Shown: positions 34,274 through 44,467, counted from the first letter of the stretch. The stretch: DNA of 64,000 nucleotides from Kribbella monticola (GCF_003261635.1 NZ_QFXK01000030.1:434001-498000), one strand, 5' to 3'. Made by a program: numbers and translations. The notes: generated from the letters alone by a model not told the origin.

Positions 34274-34520
34274 CGTCAGCCGCCCAACCCGGCGCCGCCT
34301 TGCCTCAGGAGCGGGAGGGGCGTTGCCGTCCAGCTCCACGCCGGCTCGCCTCAAAGGCGAGAGGAGCCTCAGCCGCCCAACCCGGCGCCGCCCTGCCTCA
34401 GGAGCGGAAGGGGCGTTGCCGTCCAGCTCCACGCCGGCTCGCCTCAAAGGCGAGAGGAGCGTCAGCCGCCCAACCCGGCGCCAGCTCGCCTCAGGGGCGG
34501 GAGGGGCGTTGGCGGTCCAG
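34274..34520. repeat. 93-bp tandem direct repeat, ~2.7 copies
   Basis: Copies begin at 34274, 34367 and 34460 (partial), exactly 93 bases apart and over 95% alike between copies 1 and 2. Occupies most of the 393-base gap between guaB3 and the next gene. 93 is a multiple of three, but the frames across it look non-coding. Confidence 0.88.
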
Positions 34521-34537
34521 GGGTGGTGGCTTTGCGG

Positions 34538-35290
34538 TCAGGGGCGCCAGGCGCGTTGGCGGTTCAGCTCGGCGCGGAGTTTCGGGCCGAGCGCGTGCTC
34601 GATCCCGGCCCCGGGCTGACCAGGTGCGGGCAGCATCTCCACGAACGAGACGGCGATGACGTTGTCGACGTCCGGGTCCTGCTCGAACTCGCGCTCCAGA
34701 AACGCCAGCAGCGGGCGGATCAGGTCGACCTGACCGTCGGCGTACCGGTCGCAGACCTCACGCACGAGACCGCCCACGACCACATGCCCGAGGGGATTCC
34801 GGTACTCCCCGAAGTGCTCCAGCACCTGCTGCCGCAAGAACGGGACCTCGTCGGCCAACCGACGCAGGAAAGCAACCACAGCTGGGGAGACGGACTCATC
34901 TTCGCGGCGAACCTGTTCGTCCTTGAGCTCCCGCAACCGCGGCCCGAGCAACTCCAGTACTGCGGAGTCGCGCTCCCCGGGATCGGGCAGGCAGCTGACG
35001 AACCTGCCGACGAACTCCGCCGTCTCCGGGTCCGCGGCCTCGTTCTCCAGGAACGCGAGCAACGCCCGCAGCTGATCACCCGCCTCGGCACCGCCTTCGG
35101 CCCAGCTATGAACCGTGCCGAACCCGAGCCCAATCAGGAAACTCCCCGGCGTCAGCGGCCTCAGCCCCGCGCTTTTGTTCTGCACGTAGACCGCCTGCGC
35201 ACGATCCCACTCGCCCCGCAGCGCAGGCACCGCCTTGAACAACCGCCGCAAAAACCCGCGCTCATTCACCACCACGCCGCCTCGTCGCAC
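34538..35290 (-). CDS. Hypothetical protein with an internal duplication
   Basis: Up to 250 residues; the start is uncertain among GTG codons at the front (MRRGGVVVNERG). Two ~65-residue copies are apparent: LRALLAFLENEAADPETAEF...LPDPGE...LLGPRLRE and IRPLLAFLEREFEQDPDVDN...LPAPGQ...ALGPKLRA. The protein is helical and acidic with no signal peptide. No confident family. It is bracketed by two unrelated DNA repeat arrays (34274-34520 and 35401-35550), which is unusual. Confidence 0.65.
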   Translation of the reverse strand: MRRGGVVVNERGFLRRLFKAVPALRGEWDRAQAVYVQNKSAGLRPLTPGSFLIGLGFGTVHSWAEGGAEAGDQLRALLAFLENEAADPETAEFVGRFVSCLPDPGERDSAVLELLGPRLRELKDEQVRREDESVSPAVVAFLRRLADEVPFLRQQVLEHFGEYRNPLGHVVVGGLVREVCDRYADGQVDLIRPLLAFLEREFEQDPDVDNVIAVSFVEMLPAPGQPGAGIEHALGPKLRAELNRQRAWRP

Positions 35291-35400
35291 TCGCTCATCA
35301 GCAGGGCACCGGCGCGCTCAACCTGCGCTGACGACCTCCCGTCCCGGCGCCACCATCCCGCGGTAGCTGGCCAGCGACGCCGGATCATCGTGCCGATCGC

Positions 35401-35550
35401 CTGGTCATGCTCGCTCACCGGGCGGGTCCACTGGTGGTGTTCGCTCGCCGGGCGGACCCACTGATGGTGCTCGCTCGTCGGGCGGATCCGCTGGTGGTGC
35501 TCGCTCGTTGGGCGGATCCGCTGGTGGTGCTTGCTCGTTGGGCGGGCCGG
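35401..35550. repeat. 30-bp tandem direct repeat, five exact-length copies
   Basis: Copies begin at 35401, 35431, 35461, 35491 and 35521, each of the form CTGGTGGTGC-TCGCTCG-(T/C)(T/C)G-GGCGGATCCG with a few changes. It sits in the 375-base gap right of the hypothetical gene. The rest of the gap to 35665 shows no gene I can support. Confidence 0.9.
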
Positions 35551-35665
35551 CGTGGGTCGTTCATCGCCGGCTCACCCCGTCGAGTGTGGTCGTCGGCGGG
35601 GCGGGCGGGGGGTCACCGTGACAGTGATGACGTGGGAGTCGGCGCAGACCAACGCCGCGATCGGG

Positions 35666-37177
35666 TCAGCGGCCGGAGTAGTTCGGGGCTTCTACTGTCA
35701 TCTGGATGTCGTGCGGGTGCGACTCCTGGAGGCCGGCCGAGGTAATTCGGACGAACTTGCCCTTCTCCTGGAGTTCGGCGACGGTGCGCGAACCGCAGTA
35801 CCACATGGACTGGCGCAGGCCGCCGATCAGCTGGTGGGCGACGGCGGCGAGCGGGCCGCGGTACGGGACCTGGCCTTCGACACCCTCGGCGATCAGCTTC
35901 TCGTCGCTGCCGACGTCGCTTTGGAAGTAGCGGTCCTTGGAGTACGACTTGCGCAGGCCGCCGGACTGCATCGCGCCGAGCGAGCCCATCCCGCGGTACG
36001 CCTTGAACTGCTTGCCGTTGATGAACACCAGGTCGCCCGGCGACTCCTCGCACCCGGCCAGCAGCGAGCCGAGCATCACGGTGTCCGCGCCGGCCACGAG
36101 CGCCTTGGCGATGTCACCGGAGTACTGAAGGCCGCCGTCGCCGATCACCGGTACGCCGGCGGGCTTGCAAGCCAGGGATGCCTCGTAGATGGCGGTGACC
36201 TGCGGTACGCCGACGCCGGAGACGACTCGCGTCGTACAGATCGAGCCCGGGCCGACGCCCACCTTCACGCCGTCCGCGCCCGCGTCGACCAGCGCCTGCG
36301 CACCGGCGCGCGTGCCGACGTTGCCGCCGACCACGTCGACGCCGTCGGTCGCGGGATCGGCTTTGAGCTTGCGGATGATTTCCAACTGCGCCTGCGAGTG
36401 ACCGTGCGCGGTGTCGACGACGAGCAGGTCGACGCCGGCCTCGACCAGGGTCATCGCGCGCTTGTAAGCCTCGCCGAAGAAGCCGATCGCGCCGGCGACC
36501 CGCAGCCGCCCGGTGTGGTCCTTGGTGGACAGCGGGAACTGGTCGCGCTTGACGAAGTCCTTCAGCGTGATCAGGCCGGTCAGCTTGCCGTCGGCGTCGA
36601 CCAGCGGCAGCTTCTCCACCTTGTGCTTGCTCAGCAGCGCCATCGCGTCGTCGGCGGAGATGCCCTGCTTGCCGGTGATCAGCGGCTGCTTGGTCATCAC
36701 CTCGTGCACCGGGCGGTCCTGGCTCGTCTCGAACCGCATGTCACGGTTGGTGACGATGCCGACCAGCACCCCGGCGTTGTCGACCACCGGCACGCCGGAG
36801 ATCCGGTACTGCGCGCAGAGCGCGTCGGCCTCGCCGATGGTGGCGTCCGGACCGATCGTGATCGGCTGCGCGATCATGCCGGACTCGGACCGCTTGACCA
36901 GGTCGACCTGCTGGGCCTGGTCCTCGATCGACAGATTGCGGTGCAGCACGCCGAGACCACCCTGGCGCGCCATCGCGATCGCCATCCGGGCCTCGGTGAC
37001 GGTGTCCATCGCGCTGGACAGCAGCGGGATGTTCACCTCGATGTTGCGGCTGACCCGGGACCGGGTGTTCGCCTCGGACGGGATGACGTCGGACTCTTCG
37101 GGCTGCAGCAGCACGTCGTCGAAGGTCAGACCGAGGACGGCAAACTTGTCGGGAACTCCGGAGGCTGTGATGTCCAT
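35666..37177 (-). CDS. guaB: Inosine-5'-monophosphate dehydrogenase GuaB
   Basis: 503 residues, NAD-dependent oxidation of IMP to XMP. TIM barrel with two CBS domains inserted (~residues 95-215: ITIGPDATIGEADALCAQYR, PLVDADGKLTGLITLKDF). Catalytic loop GPGSICTTRVVSGVG with the Cys present; GSLLAGCEESPGD; and the flap YRGMGSLGAM with KDRYFQ. The ATG at 37177 gives the usual length; no strong ribosome binding site is seen, and a GTG 15 bases upstream is an alternative. guaB3 lies 1.5 kb downstream on the same strand. Confidence 0.97.
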   Translation of the reverse strand: MDITASGVPDKFAVLGLTFDDVLLQPEESDVIPSEANTRSRVSRNIEVNIPLLSSAMDTVTEARMAIAMARQGGLGVLHRNLSIEDQAQQVDLVKRSESGMIAQPITIGPDATIGEADALCAQYRISGVPVVDNAGVLVGIVTNRDMRFETSQDRPVHEVMTKQPLITGKQGISADDAMALLSKHKVEKLPLVDADGKLTGLITLKDFVKRDQFPLSTKDHTGRLRVAGAIGFFGEAYKRAMTLVEAGVDLLVVDTAHGHSQAQLEIIRKLKADPATDGVDVVGGNVGTRAGAQALVDAGADGVKVGVGPGSICTTRVVSGVGVPQVTAIYEASLACKPAGVPVIGDGGLQYSGDIAKALVAGADTVMLGSLLAGCEESPGDLVFINGKQFKAYRGMGSLGAMQSGGLRKSYSKDRYFQSDVGSDEKLIAEGVEGQVPYRGPLAAVAHQLIGGLRQSMWYCGSRTVAELQEKGKFVRITSAGLQESHPHDIQMTVEAPNYSGR

Positions 37178-37340
37178 GAGGGAGGCAAGCACCTTTGCAC
37201 GGCGAGAACGGGACCCCATCCTATGCCGCACCCGCCCCGAGCCCTCAATCGGTCATCCACAGGGCCCGCAAGGCCGCGCCCCGGGGCACGACCTTGCGTA
37301 CGCAGTACAGGCTTCGCCGCTCAGCGCGGAGTGGGTCCGG

Positions 37341-38756
37341 TCAGCGCTCGGTCATCGGGATGTTGAGGACGCTGAGGATCTGGCGCAGCGTCATCGGGGC
37401 CATCGAGCCGTGCGCGCGGGCGATCGCCGCGTGCCTGCCCTCGATGTACTTGCCGTTCGAGTGCTTGCCCGGCTGGTACTTGCCCTTGGCGTAGCCCAGC
37501 GACACCTTGCCGCTCGAGTGCTTCGCGTGGGAGGCCAGCGATCCGCCGAAATACTGCTCGAGGCGCTTCGGCAGCTCCGTCGGTCCACCGCTCGGCGTCG
37601 GCAGCACCTCGCTGAGGATGGCCGCGTCGGTCTGGTCGGTCGGCTTGGTGCTCTCCGTAGTATCCGAGCCGGTCTGACCGCCGGTGTCACCAGTTGCAGT
37701 GTCACCGGTCGTGGTACCGCCAGTCGCGGTGTCCCCGGTGGTGGTGTCACCCGTTGTGGTGTCTCCGACGGTGGTGTCACCCGTCGTGGTTCCACCAGTC
37801 GCGGGGTCACCCGTGGTGGTGTCGCCGGTCGTGTTCTCACCGGTGGAATCGCTCGGGATTGTGGTCGGTACGGGCGTGGTGGCCGGGTTGTCCGTCGAAC
37901 CCTCGCCGGTCGTGCCGTGCTCGCTCGAACCGCCGTCGGCGGGCTGGGTCGGATCGCTGCTCGGCGGATCGGTCGGAGCCGGCGTCGTCGGGTCGGTGGT
38001 CGGGTCGCTCGGCGGCGGCGTGGTCGGCTCGGTCGGCGGATCCGTCGGGTCACCGGTCGGCTGATCGGTGGGATCGCTCGTCGGCTGATCACCCGGGTCG
38101 GACGGCTGGGTCGGCTCGACCACCTGCGGCGGATCCGGGTCCTTCGTCGTGGTCGGCTTCTCCACCTGCGCCGGAACCGGCCGGGCCAGCGGCTGCGGTT
38201 TGAACAGGTCCTTCAGCAGCACCGGGCCGGCGATCGCCGGGTCGTCCTTCTCCTCGGCGTCCTTCGCGGCCTGCTGCTCTTCCTGCTTCTTCTGGTAGTC
38301 CTTCTGGACCTTGACGATCTTCGTCTTGTCGAAGATCGGCATCCCGTCGAGCTGTTCCTTCGGGACCGTCGTCTCCGGGCTGAGCCCCTGGACGACCTTC
38401 TCGATCACCTTCTCGTACGGCGACAGCGGGTTGCCCGTGAAGGCCGCGGCCACACCGGACACCGACAATGCGGCCACCGCGGCGACGCCGAGCGCCAGGC
38501 CACGGGCCGCCATCTTGCGAGCGAACGGGTCGGTCACCGGGTTCAGCGCAGCGCACCGCGCCAGGAAACTCTCCGGATCGTCGATCGTCTCCACCGGCAG
38601 TTCGTCCTCGACCTCGACGGCCAGCCGCAGTTCGGCCAGCAACATCAGGGCCGGGTCGTGCTCGGCCGCCTCCCAGGCGGTCGTGCCACCGGCTGCGAGC
38701 AGATCAAGCAGCGCGTCATCGGCTTCGATCGCGTCAAGATCGAATCGTTCAGCCAT
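37341..38756 (-). CDS. rsdA: Anti-sigma-D factor RsdA-like membrane protein
   Basis: 471 residues. The N-terminus (DLDAIEADDALLDLLAAGGT) resembles the RsdA sigma-D-binding domain. One membrane segment (ALGVAAVAALSVSGVAAAF, ~residues 100-118) is followed by a charged helix (VQKDYQKKQEEQQAAKDAEE). Next is a long Pro/Thr/Asp region, a (T/A)TGDTTTGD-type repeat array, and a Lys/His-rich C-terminus. Topology suggests N-in, with a wall-spanning extracellular tail. The start overlaps the sigma gene by eight bases, so stoichiometric co-translation is expected. Release by proteolysis is known for M. tuberculosis RsdA and inferred here. Confidence 0.85.
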   Translation of the reverse strand: MAERFDLDAIEADDALLDLLAAGGTTAWEAAEHDPALMLLAELRLAVEVEDELPVETIDDPESFLARCAALNPVTDPFARKMAARGLALGVAAVAALSVSGVAAAFTGNPLSPYEKVIEKVVQGLSPETTVPKEQLDGMPIFDKTKIVKVQKDYQKKQEEQQAAKDAEEKDDPAIAGPVLLKDLFKPQPLARPVPAQVEKPTTTKDPDPPQVVEPTQPSDPGDQPTSDPTDQPTGDPTDPPTEPTTPPPSDPTTDPTTPAPTDPPSSDPTQPADGGSSEHGTTGEGSTDNPATTPVPTTIPSDSTGENTTGDTTTGDPATGGTTTGDTTVGDTTTGDTTTGDTATGGTTTGDTATGDTGGQTGSDTTESTKPTDQTDAAILSEVLPTPSGGPTELPKRLEQYFGGSLASHAKHSSGKVSLGYAKGKYQPGKHSNGKYIEGRHAAIARAHGSMAPMTLRQILSVLNIPMTER

Positions 38757-39369
38757 GTCGCTCCTCCCCTGCCCGTCGTTCCACCTTTGCCTCATGCCCC
38801 ACAAACCCCCTGAGCGTGTTCAACGCTCGATGTTGTGCGACCCTCACCGCCCCCGGTGTCATCCCCAGTGCCCGGCCGGTCTCCTCGGCTGACATCCCCG
38901 CTACCACCCGGAGCCGCAGGATCTCCCGCAGTTTCTCCGGCAACCTGTCCATCAGGCTCATCACGTGCCTGAGCTCTGCATACCGTACGGCGTGCTCCTC
39001 CGGCGTCGGCGATTCGTCCGCCCCGTCCGGAAGATCCGGCGTCGACACGTCGGCCACCGCGAACGCACGCTGGGCATCGGCGACCTTCCTCGCCGCGATG
39101 CCGTACACGAACGCCTCGAACGGCCTGCCCTCGTCACGGTACCGGCCCAGTGCGCCGAACACCGCGACGCACACTTCCTGAGCGACGTCATCGACCATGT
39201 CGGCGCCACCCGGATAAGTCCACAGCCTCGACCGCACGTAGCGGTGGGCAACAGCACGCACCCGCGTCAGCAGATCGTTCAACGCTGTCCGGTCGCCGCC
39301 GCTCGCCAGTGCGGCGAGATCACGCAGCTCAACCCGGTCAGGGGTGTGCGGTAATTGGACCTCGGTCAC
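38749..39369 (-). CDS. sigD: ECF sigma factor, SigD/ShbA type
   Basis: 206 residues, sigma-70 family. Region 2 is seen in DDVAQEVCVAVFGALGRYRD and GRPFEAFVYGIAARKVADAQ. Region 4 is in LPEKLREILRLRVVAGMSAE then ETGRALGMTPGAVRVAQHRA. Location beside guaB and groEL and the coupled RsdA partner match SigD (Mycobacterium) and ShbA (Streptomyces), which drives transcription of the principal sigma gene in the latter. Confidence 0.9.
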   Translation of the reverse strand: MTEVQLPHTPDRVELRDLAALASGGDRTALNDLLTRVRAVAHRYVRSRLWTYPGGADMVDDVAQEVCVAVFGALGRYRDEGRPFEAFVYGIAARKVADAQRAFAVADVSTPDLPDGADESPTPEEHAVRYAELRHVMSLMDRLPEKLREILRLRVVAGMSAEETGRALGMTPGAVRVAQHRALNTLRGFVGHEAKVERRAGEERHG

Positions 39370-39536
39370 CTCGCCCCCCTCGTATCGGACCGGTCAGCCT
39401 GCAAGATAGTACGGCCGCCAACTCCCCTTGCATAGTGGCAATCGGTAATCACTGAGCTTTTTTCATCACAACCTGTCACTACCCACGAGTCACCTCGCAG
39501 AGCCGCCCCGCGGCCCTCGGTTCTGTGGGCGCCACT

Positions 39537-39590
39537 CCTCTTCTGCGGCTTACCCCATTGCCATAGCAGTGGGGTAAGCCGCAGAGGAGG
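39537..39590. terminator. 21-bp stem, 12-base loop inverted repeat
   Basis: Arms 39537-39557 and 39570-39590 pair over 21 positions with a single G-U (core CTGCGGCTTACCCCA). It lies in the 390-base gap between sigD and the groEL terminator; no T-run follows on either strand. It may be a terminator or insulator, or an operator upstream of sigD. The rest of that gap shows no gene. Confidence 0.5.
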
Positions 39591-39699
39591 TGTTAACCCC
39601 ACCCAGCCGCGTATTCGAAGGCGAGCGGTGGGCACTGACCGTCCGGCCGGGGTCGCTGATCTGGTGGGTGATCACGGCGTGGGGGTGTTCGTAGTACGA

Positions 39700-39740
39700 A
39701 ACTGCCCGGCTGGTCCGAGGGGGGGACCGGCCGGGCAGTT
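39700..39740 (-). terminator. groEL terminator hairpin
   Basis: AACTGCCCGGC (39700-39710) pairs with its complement at 39730-39740, with inner TGGTCC/GGACC pairing. It lies 20 bases after the groEL stop and is followed on the minus strand by TTTCG. Confidence 0.75.
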
Positions 39741-39759
39741 GGGTGGTGCGGGGTGAAGA

Positions 39760-41379
<1,620 letters not shown>

Positions 41380-41500
41380 GGAAAACTCTGTCCCTCTCTG
41401 GGTTACTGGCGATCATGGTGCCCGCGGGCAGAACCGACTCCGCTCCGGCGCCGGTGTTCCGGGCACCGGAGCGGTGTCAGTCAGCTGCTGCGAGCGATCG

Positions 41501-41797
41501 TCACTTGCTGACGATGGCGAGGATGTCGCGGGCGCCCAGGATCAGGTAGTCCTGGCCGTCGTACTTGACCTCGGTGCCGCCGTACTTGGAGTAGATGACC
41601 TTGTCACCGACATTGACGTCCAGCGGGACGCGGTTGCCGTTGTCGTCGATGCGGCCGGGGCCGGTCGCGATGACCTCGCCCTCCTGCGGCTTCTCCTTGG
41701 CGGTGTCCGGGATCACCAGGCCGGACTTCGTGGTCTGCTCGGCTTCGAGCGGCGCTACGAGGATACGGTCCTCGAGCGGCTTGATCGTGACCGACAC
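41501..41797 (-). CDS. groES: Co-chaperonin GroES
   Basis: 98 residues, cap of GroEL. IKPLEDRILVAPLEAEQTTK (residues ~4-23), the mobile-loop region, GPGRIDDNGNRVPLDVNVGD, and YLILGARDILAIVSK at the end. The GTG start is preceded by GTGGAGGTC. First gene of the groES-groEL operon under the CIRCE-containing promoter. Confidence 0.97.
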   Translation of the reverse strand: MSVTIKPLEDRILVAPLEAEQTTKSGLVIPDTAKEKPQEGEVIATGPGRIDDNGNRVPLDVNVGDKVIYSKYGGTEVKYDGQDYLILGARDILAIVSK

Positions 41798-41888
41798 TTG
41801 CTGACCTCCACGGTCGAGTTTCTCGTGTTTTCGGGGTGCTGCAGGCGGCCGTCCGCCTCTGCCGTCGCGGGGATCAGAGGCCGGGCCG

Positions 41889-41961
41889 CTGGCACCCTCG
41901 AGTGGAGAGTGCCAACACCGAATCTAGGCCGCGATTAGCACTCGGTCAACTCGAGTGCCAG
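41889..41961 (-). promoter_or_regulatory. groESL promoter with two CIRCE operators
   Basis: On the minus strand, -35 TTGACC (41949-41944) and -10 TAGATT (41926-41921) have a 17-base spacer. CIRCE 1 is TTAGCACTC-N9-GAGTGCCAG at 41935-41961, covering the -35 and spacer. CIRCE 2 is CTGGCACCC-N9-GAGTGCCAA at 41889-41915, over the start-site region. Both are close to the HrcA consensus TTAGCACTC-N9-GAGTGCTAA. HrcA repression released by heat is well established for this element. Confidence 0.88.
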
Positions 41962-42099
41962 AATCTCGCCCCCGGCGAACGCTCGTACCGCTCGTCACCA
42001 CTCCCGTACTTTCCGCGACCGAGCACTAGGCCCGGGCGCGTGGACGTGGGACCGTCGTGTCTGAAGGGGTTCCCGCCGGGATCGAACCAGGAGAGCACG

Positions 42100-42702
42100 A
42101 TGGCACTCTCGCTGCGCAATCTCTCGCTCCGCAAGCTTCCCCCGAAGGCGCTGGCCGTGATCGCGGTGCTCGCGATCAGCCCGGTCGCAGTGGCCGGTCT
42201 GGCCGCTGCGGGCAAGCACTCCTCCGAGACGGGCAGTGCCGGACCGGCCGCGGCGCCCGCAGTACAGGCGCCTCAGTCGGCGGCGCAGACAGACAAGCAA
42301 GCGGAGACCCAGGCAGCGGCCGCGCTGGGACAGTGTCAGTCGGCTCGGCTGGTCCCGATCGGCAACGGCTGGGGTGCGCCGGCGCCGTCGGTGTCGGCGA
42401 GCGGCAGTACGAACTGCAACCTCATGTACGGCGACAGCCCGCACCGGGGCTCCTCCCGAGCCGGGGATCCGGATCTCGCCATTCGCACACTGCAGCGCAA
42501 TCTCAACTATTGCTACGGCAGCCACCTGGCAGTCGACGGGATGTACGGCAGCAAGACGCGTGCCGTGGTGAAGGCGGTGCAGAGCAAGCACAAGCTCACC
42601 GCGGATGGCATCTACGGCCCGAAGACCCGGTCGGCCATGAACTGGCGTCTGTTCAAGGAGTCGACCAGTCAGTGGAGCACGGGTTGCTACAGCCCGCTGT
42701 GA
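42100..42702 (+). CDS. Secreted peptidoglycan-binding-domain protein
   Basis: 200 residues from an ATG with AGGAGAG. N-terminal signal-like segment (LRKLPPKALAVIAVLAISPV, then AVAGLAAAGKHSS), Ala/Gln-rich linker, and a C-terminal PG_binding_1 domain (DLAIRTLQRNLNYCYGSHLA, VDGMYGSKTRAVVKAVQSKH, ADGIYGPKTRSAMNW). Cysteines may form disulfides outside the cell. No catalytic domain is visible. Divergent from groES and next to its promoter. Confidence 0.85.
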   Translation: MALSLRNLSLRKLPPKALAVIAVLAISPVAVAGLAAAGKHSSETGSAGPAAAPAVQAPQSAAQTDKQAETQAAAALGQCQSARLVPIGNGWGAPAPSVSASGSTNCNLMYGDSPHRGSSRAGDPDLAIRTLQRNLNYCYGSHLAVDGMYGSKTRAVVKAVQSKHKLTADGIYGPKTRSAMNWRLFKESTSQWSTGCYSPL

Positions 42703-42724
42703 CCGTCCAGGCAGACTGGGGCGA

Positions 42725-43882
42725 GTGACGCTCACCCTGTTGCTCGACCCGATCGGCAGCACAGTGCTGGCCGAGGCCTGCTCGGCGTACGCGCCAGGCG
42801 GCGAGCTGAAGCTCGTCGAGCAACTCAGACGCCGGTACGACGCTCCCGTGGTGGCCGCAGCCGTCACACAAGCCTCCCTACGTCATCGGGCCGTCGCCAA
42901 GTTCGGGGCGGAGGACGCTGCGCGGATGTACTTCACGCCTGACGGGCTGGAGCAGGCGACTCGTTCCACTGTGGGGATACACCGGGCTGCGCGGATCGCT
43001 GCGACTCTGCCGGGCGCATCTGTGGTCGACCTGGGCTGCGGGATCGGTGGTGACCTGATCAGCGCAGCTAGAGCGGGATTGCGGGTCACTGGCGTCGAGC
43101 GCGATCCCGAGACGGCCGCTGCGGCTCGGGCGAACCTTGCCGCACTCGGGCTGCCTGGTGAGGTCGTCGTGGGAGACGCGGAGGCGCAGGACGTCACGGA
43201 GTACGAGGTGGTCTTTGCTGATCCGGCGCGGCGGGCGGATGGGAGGCGGGTGTTCGACCACAACGCGTACTCGCCCCCGTGGTCCTTCATCAGTGAGCTC
43301 CTGGAGCGGACTGCGTGCGTGAAGGTGGCGCCGGGGATCCCGCACGACGCAGTACCGGCAGGGGTTGAAGCGGAGTGGGTGAGCGACGCAGGGGAGGTCA
43401 AGGAGGCCGCGCTGTGGTCGGGGAAGCTGTACGGCGGTGTTGCGCGGCGCGCGACGTTGCTGCCGGGCGGAGCGACTGTGGCGGCTGCGCCTGAGGCTGT
43501 TGAGGGACCTGTCGGGCGGTACATCTACGAGCCGGACGGCGCGATTGTGCGCGCTGGACTGGTCACCGCTGTTGCTGAGGCGGTCGGTGGGTGGCTGCTT
43601 GATCTGCGGATCGCGTACGTCACTGCGGACGCGTTGGTGGCGACGCCGCTGGCCTCTGCTTACGAGGTGATCGAGGAGTTGCCGTACCGCGAGAAGGCGC
43701 TCCGGGCCTGGGTGCGCGCGGAGGGGATCGGGACTTTGGAGATCAAGAAGCGGGGCGTGGATTTGGATCCCGCTGTACTGCGGAAGCGGCTCGCGCCGAA
43801 GGGGGCGGCGACCGCTACTCTCATCGTCACCCGGATCGGCCGTGACGCGGTCGCCTTCTCCTGCCGGCGGATCTCAGGCTGA
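42725..43882 (+). CDS. SAM-dependent methyltransferase with C-terminal THUMP-like domain
   Basis: 385 residues from a GTG. The class I methyltransferase fold is clear: motif I VVDLGCGIGGDLISAARAG (~residue 100), acidic motif VTGVERDPETA and motif IV-like VVFADPARRADGRRVFD. The C-terminal ~90 residues (GTLEIKKRGVDLDPAVLRKR) match the THUMP-like domain of actinobacterial proteins of this type, suggesting an RNA substrate. Starts 22 bases after the peptidoglycan-binding gene. Confidence 0.82.
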   Translation: MTLTLLLDPIGSTVLAEACSAYAPGGELKLVEQLRRRYDAPVVAAAVTQASLRHRAVAKFGAEDAARMYFTPDGLEQATRSTVGIHRAARIAATLPGASVVDLGCGIGGDLISAARAGLRVTGVERDPETAAAARANLAALGLPGEVVVGDAEAQDVTEYEVVFADPARRADGRRVFDHNAYSPPWSFISELLERTACVKVAPGIPHDAVPAGVEAEWVSDAGEVKEAALWSGKLYGGVARRATLLPGGATVAAAPEAVEGPVGRYIYEPDGAIVRAGLVTAVAEAVGGWLLDLRIAYVTADALVATPLASAYEVIEELPYREKALRAWVRAEGIGTLEIKKRGVDLDPAVLRKRLAPKGAATATLIVTRIGRDAVAFSCRRISG

Positions 43883-44100
43883 GCTCTGGCTGAGGTCGGC
43901 GAGAACCCGGCTGACGTCGGCGAGGATTTGCGTTCGCGCTGTATTCGAATGTATCTTCGAACACATGAGCGAGTGTCCGGTCGACCAGCCGACGGACGAG
44001 GTGCTGCGTACGTTGCCGCTCCCGGCCGGGCACTCGCCGCTAATCGGTTCTCGGACGGCGGCTTGACCTGGAGTGCGCTCCGGGTCGGAGGATGGAGGTC

Positions 44101-44457
44101 ATGACGGCATACGCACCGGCCGAGGCATCCGAGCGCACCGGTCTCAGCCTGGACACCTTGCGGTATTACGAGCGCCTGGGCCTGTTCGGCCCGGTGCAGC
44201 GCAACTCCAGCGGCCAGCGGGTCTACACCGATCACGACGTGGCGTGGGTGGGACTACTGGTCTGCCTCCGTCGGGCCGGCCTCGGGATCACCGACCTGCA
44301 GAGGTTCATGGGGCGGCTCCGGGACCGTTCGAACGGCAACGCGGACGTGGTCGAACTGCTCGAGAGCAACCGCGACCGCCTCCGCGCCGAGATCGCCAAG
44401 ATGACCGTCGCCCTGGACGTCCTCGACGACAAAATCGCCCACTACCGCAACAACTGA
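44101..44457 (+). CDS. MerR-family transcriptional regulator
   Basis: 118 residues; the ATG at 44101 has GGAGG immediately upstream, while an earlier in-frame ATG at 44092 lacks a site. Winged HTH: EASERTGLSLDTLRYYERLG (residues ~9-28), RVYTDHDVAWVGLLVCLRRA; then a coiled-coil dimer helix (DRLRAEIAKMTVALDVLDDK). No Cys metal-binding loop, so an organic-ligand or redox signal is likelier than a metal. The 218-base gap upstream shows only a dubious 33-codon frame. Confidence 0.88.
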   Translation: MTAYAPAEASERTGLSLDTLRYYERLGLFGPVQRNSSGQRVYTDHDVAWVGLLVCLRRAGLGITDLQRFMGRLRDRSNGNADVVELLESNRDRLRAEIAKMTVALDVLDDKIAHYRNN

Positions 44458-44467
44458 AGCCGCCCGC

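Noticed and set aside
34154..34447. 97-codon minus-strand frame over the 93-bp repeats
   Set aside because: 93 is a multiple of three, so repeats stay open by chance; composition is Arg/Pro-rich with no start signal.
34274..35550. CRISPR array
   Set aside because: Repeats are head-to-tail without unique spacers, and no cas genes are present.
35407..35745. Plus-strand frame with decapeptide repeats
   Set aside because: Arises from the 30-bp DNA repeats and then runs antisense into guaB; no coding support.
43965..44066. 33-codon ORF (MSECPVDQPTDE...) upstream of the MerR gene
   Set aside because: No ribosome binding site and no recognisable family; kept only as a possibility.
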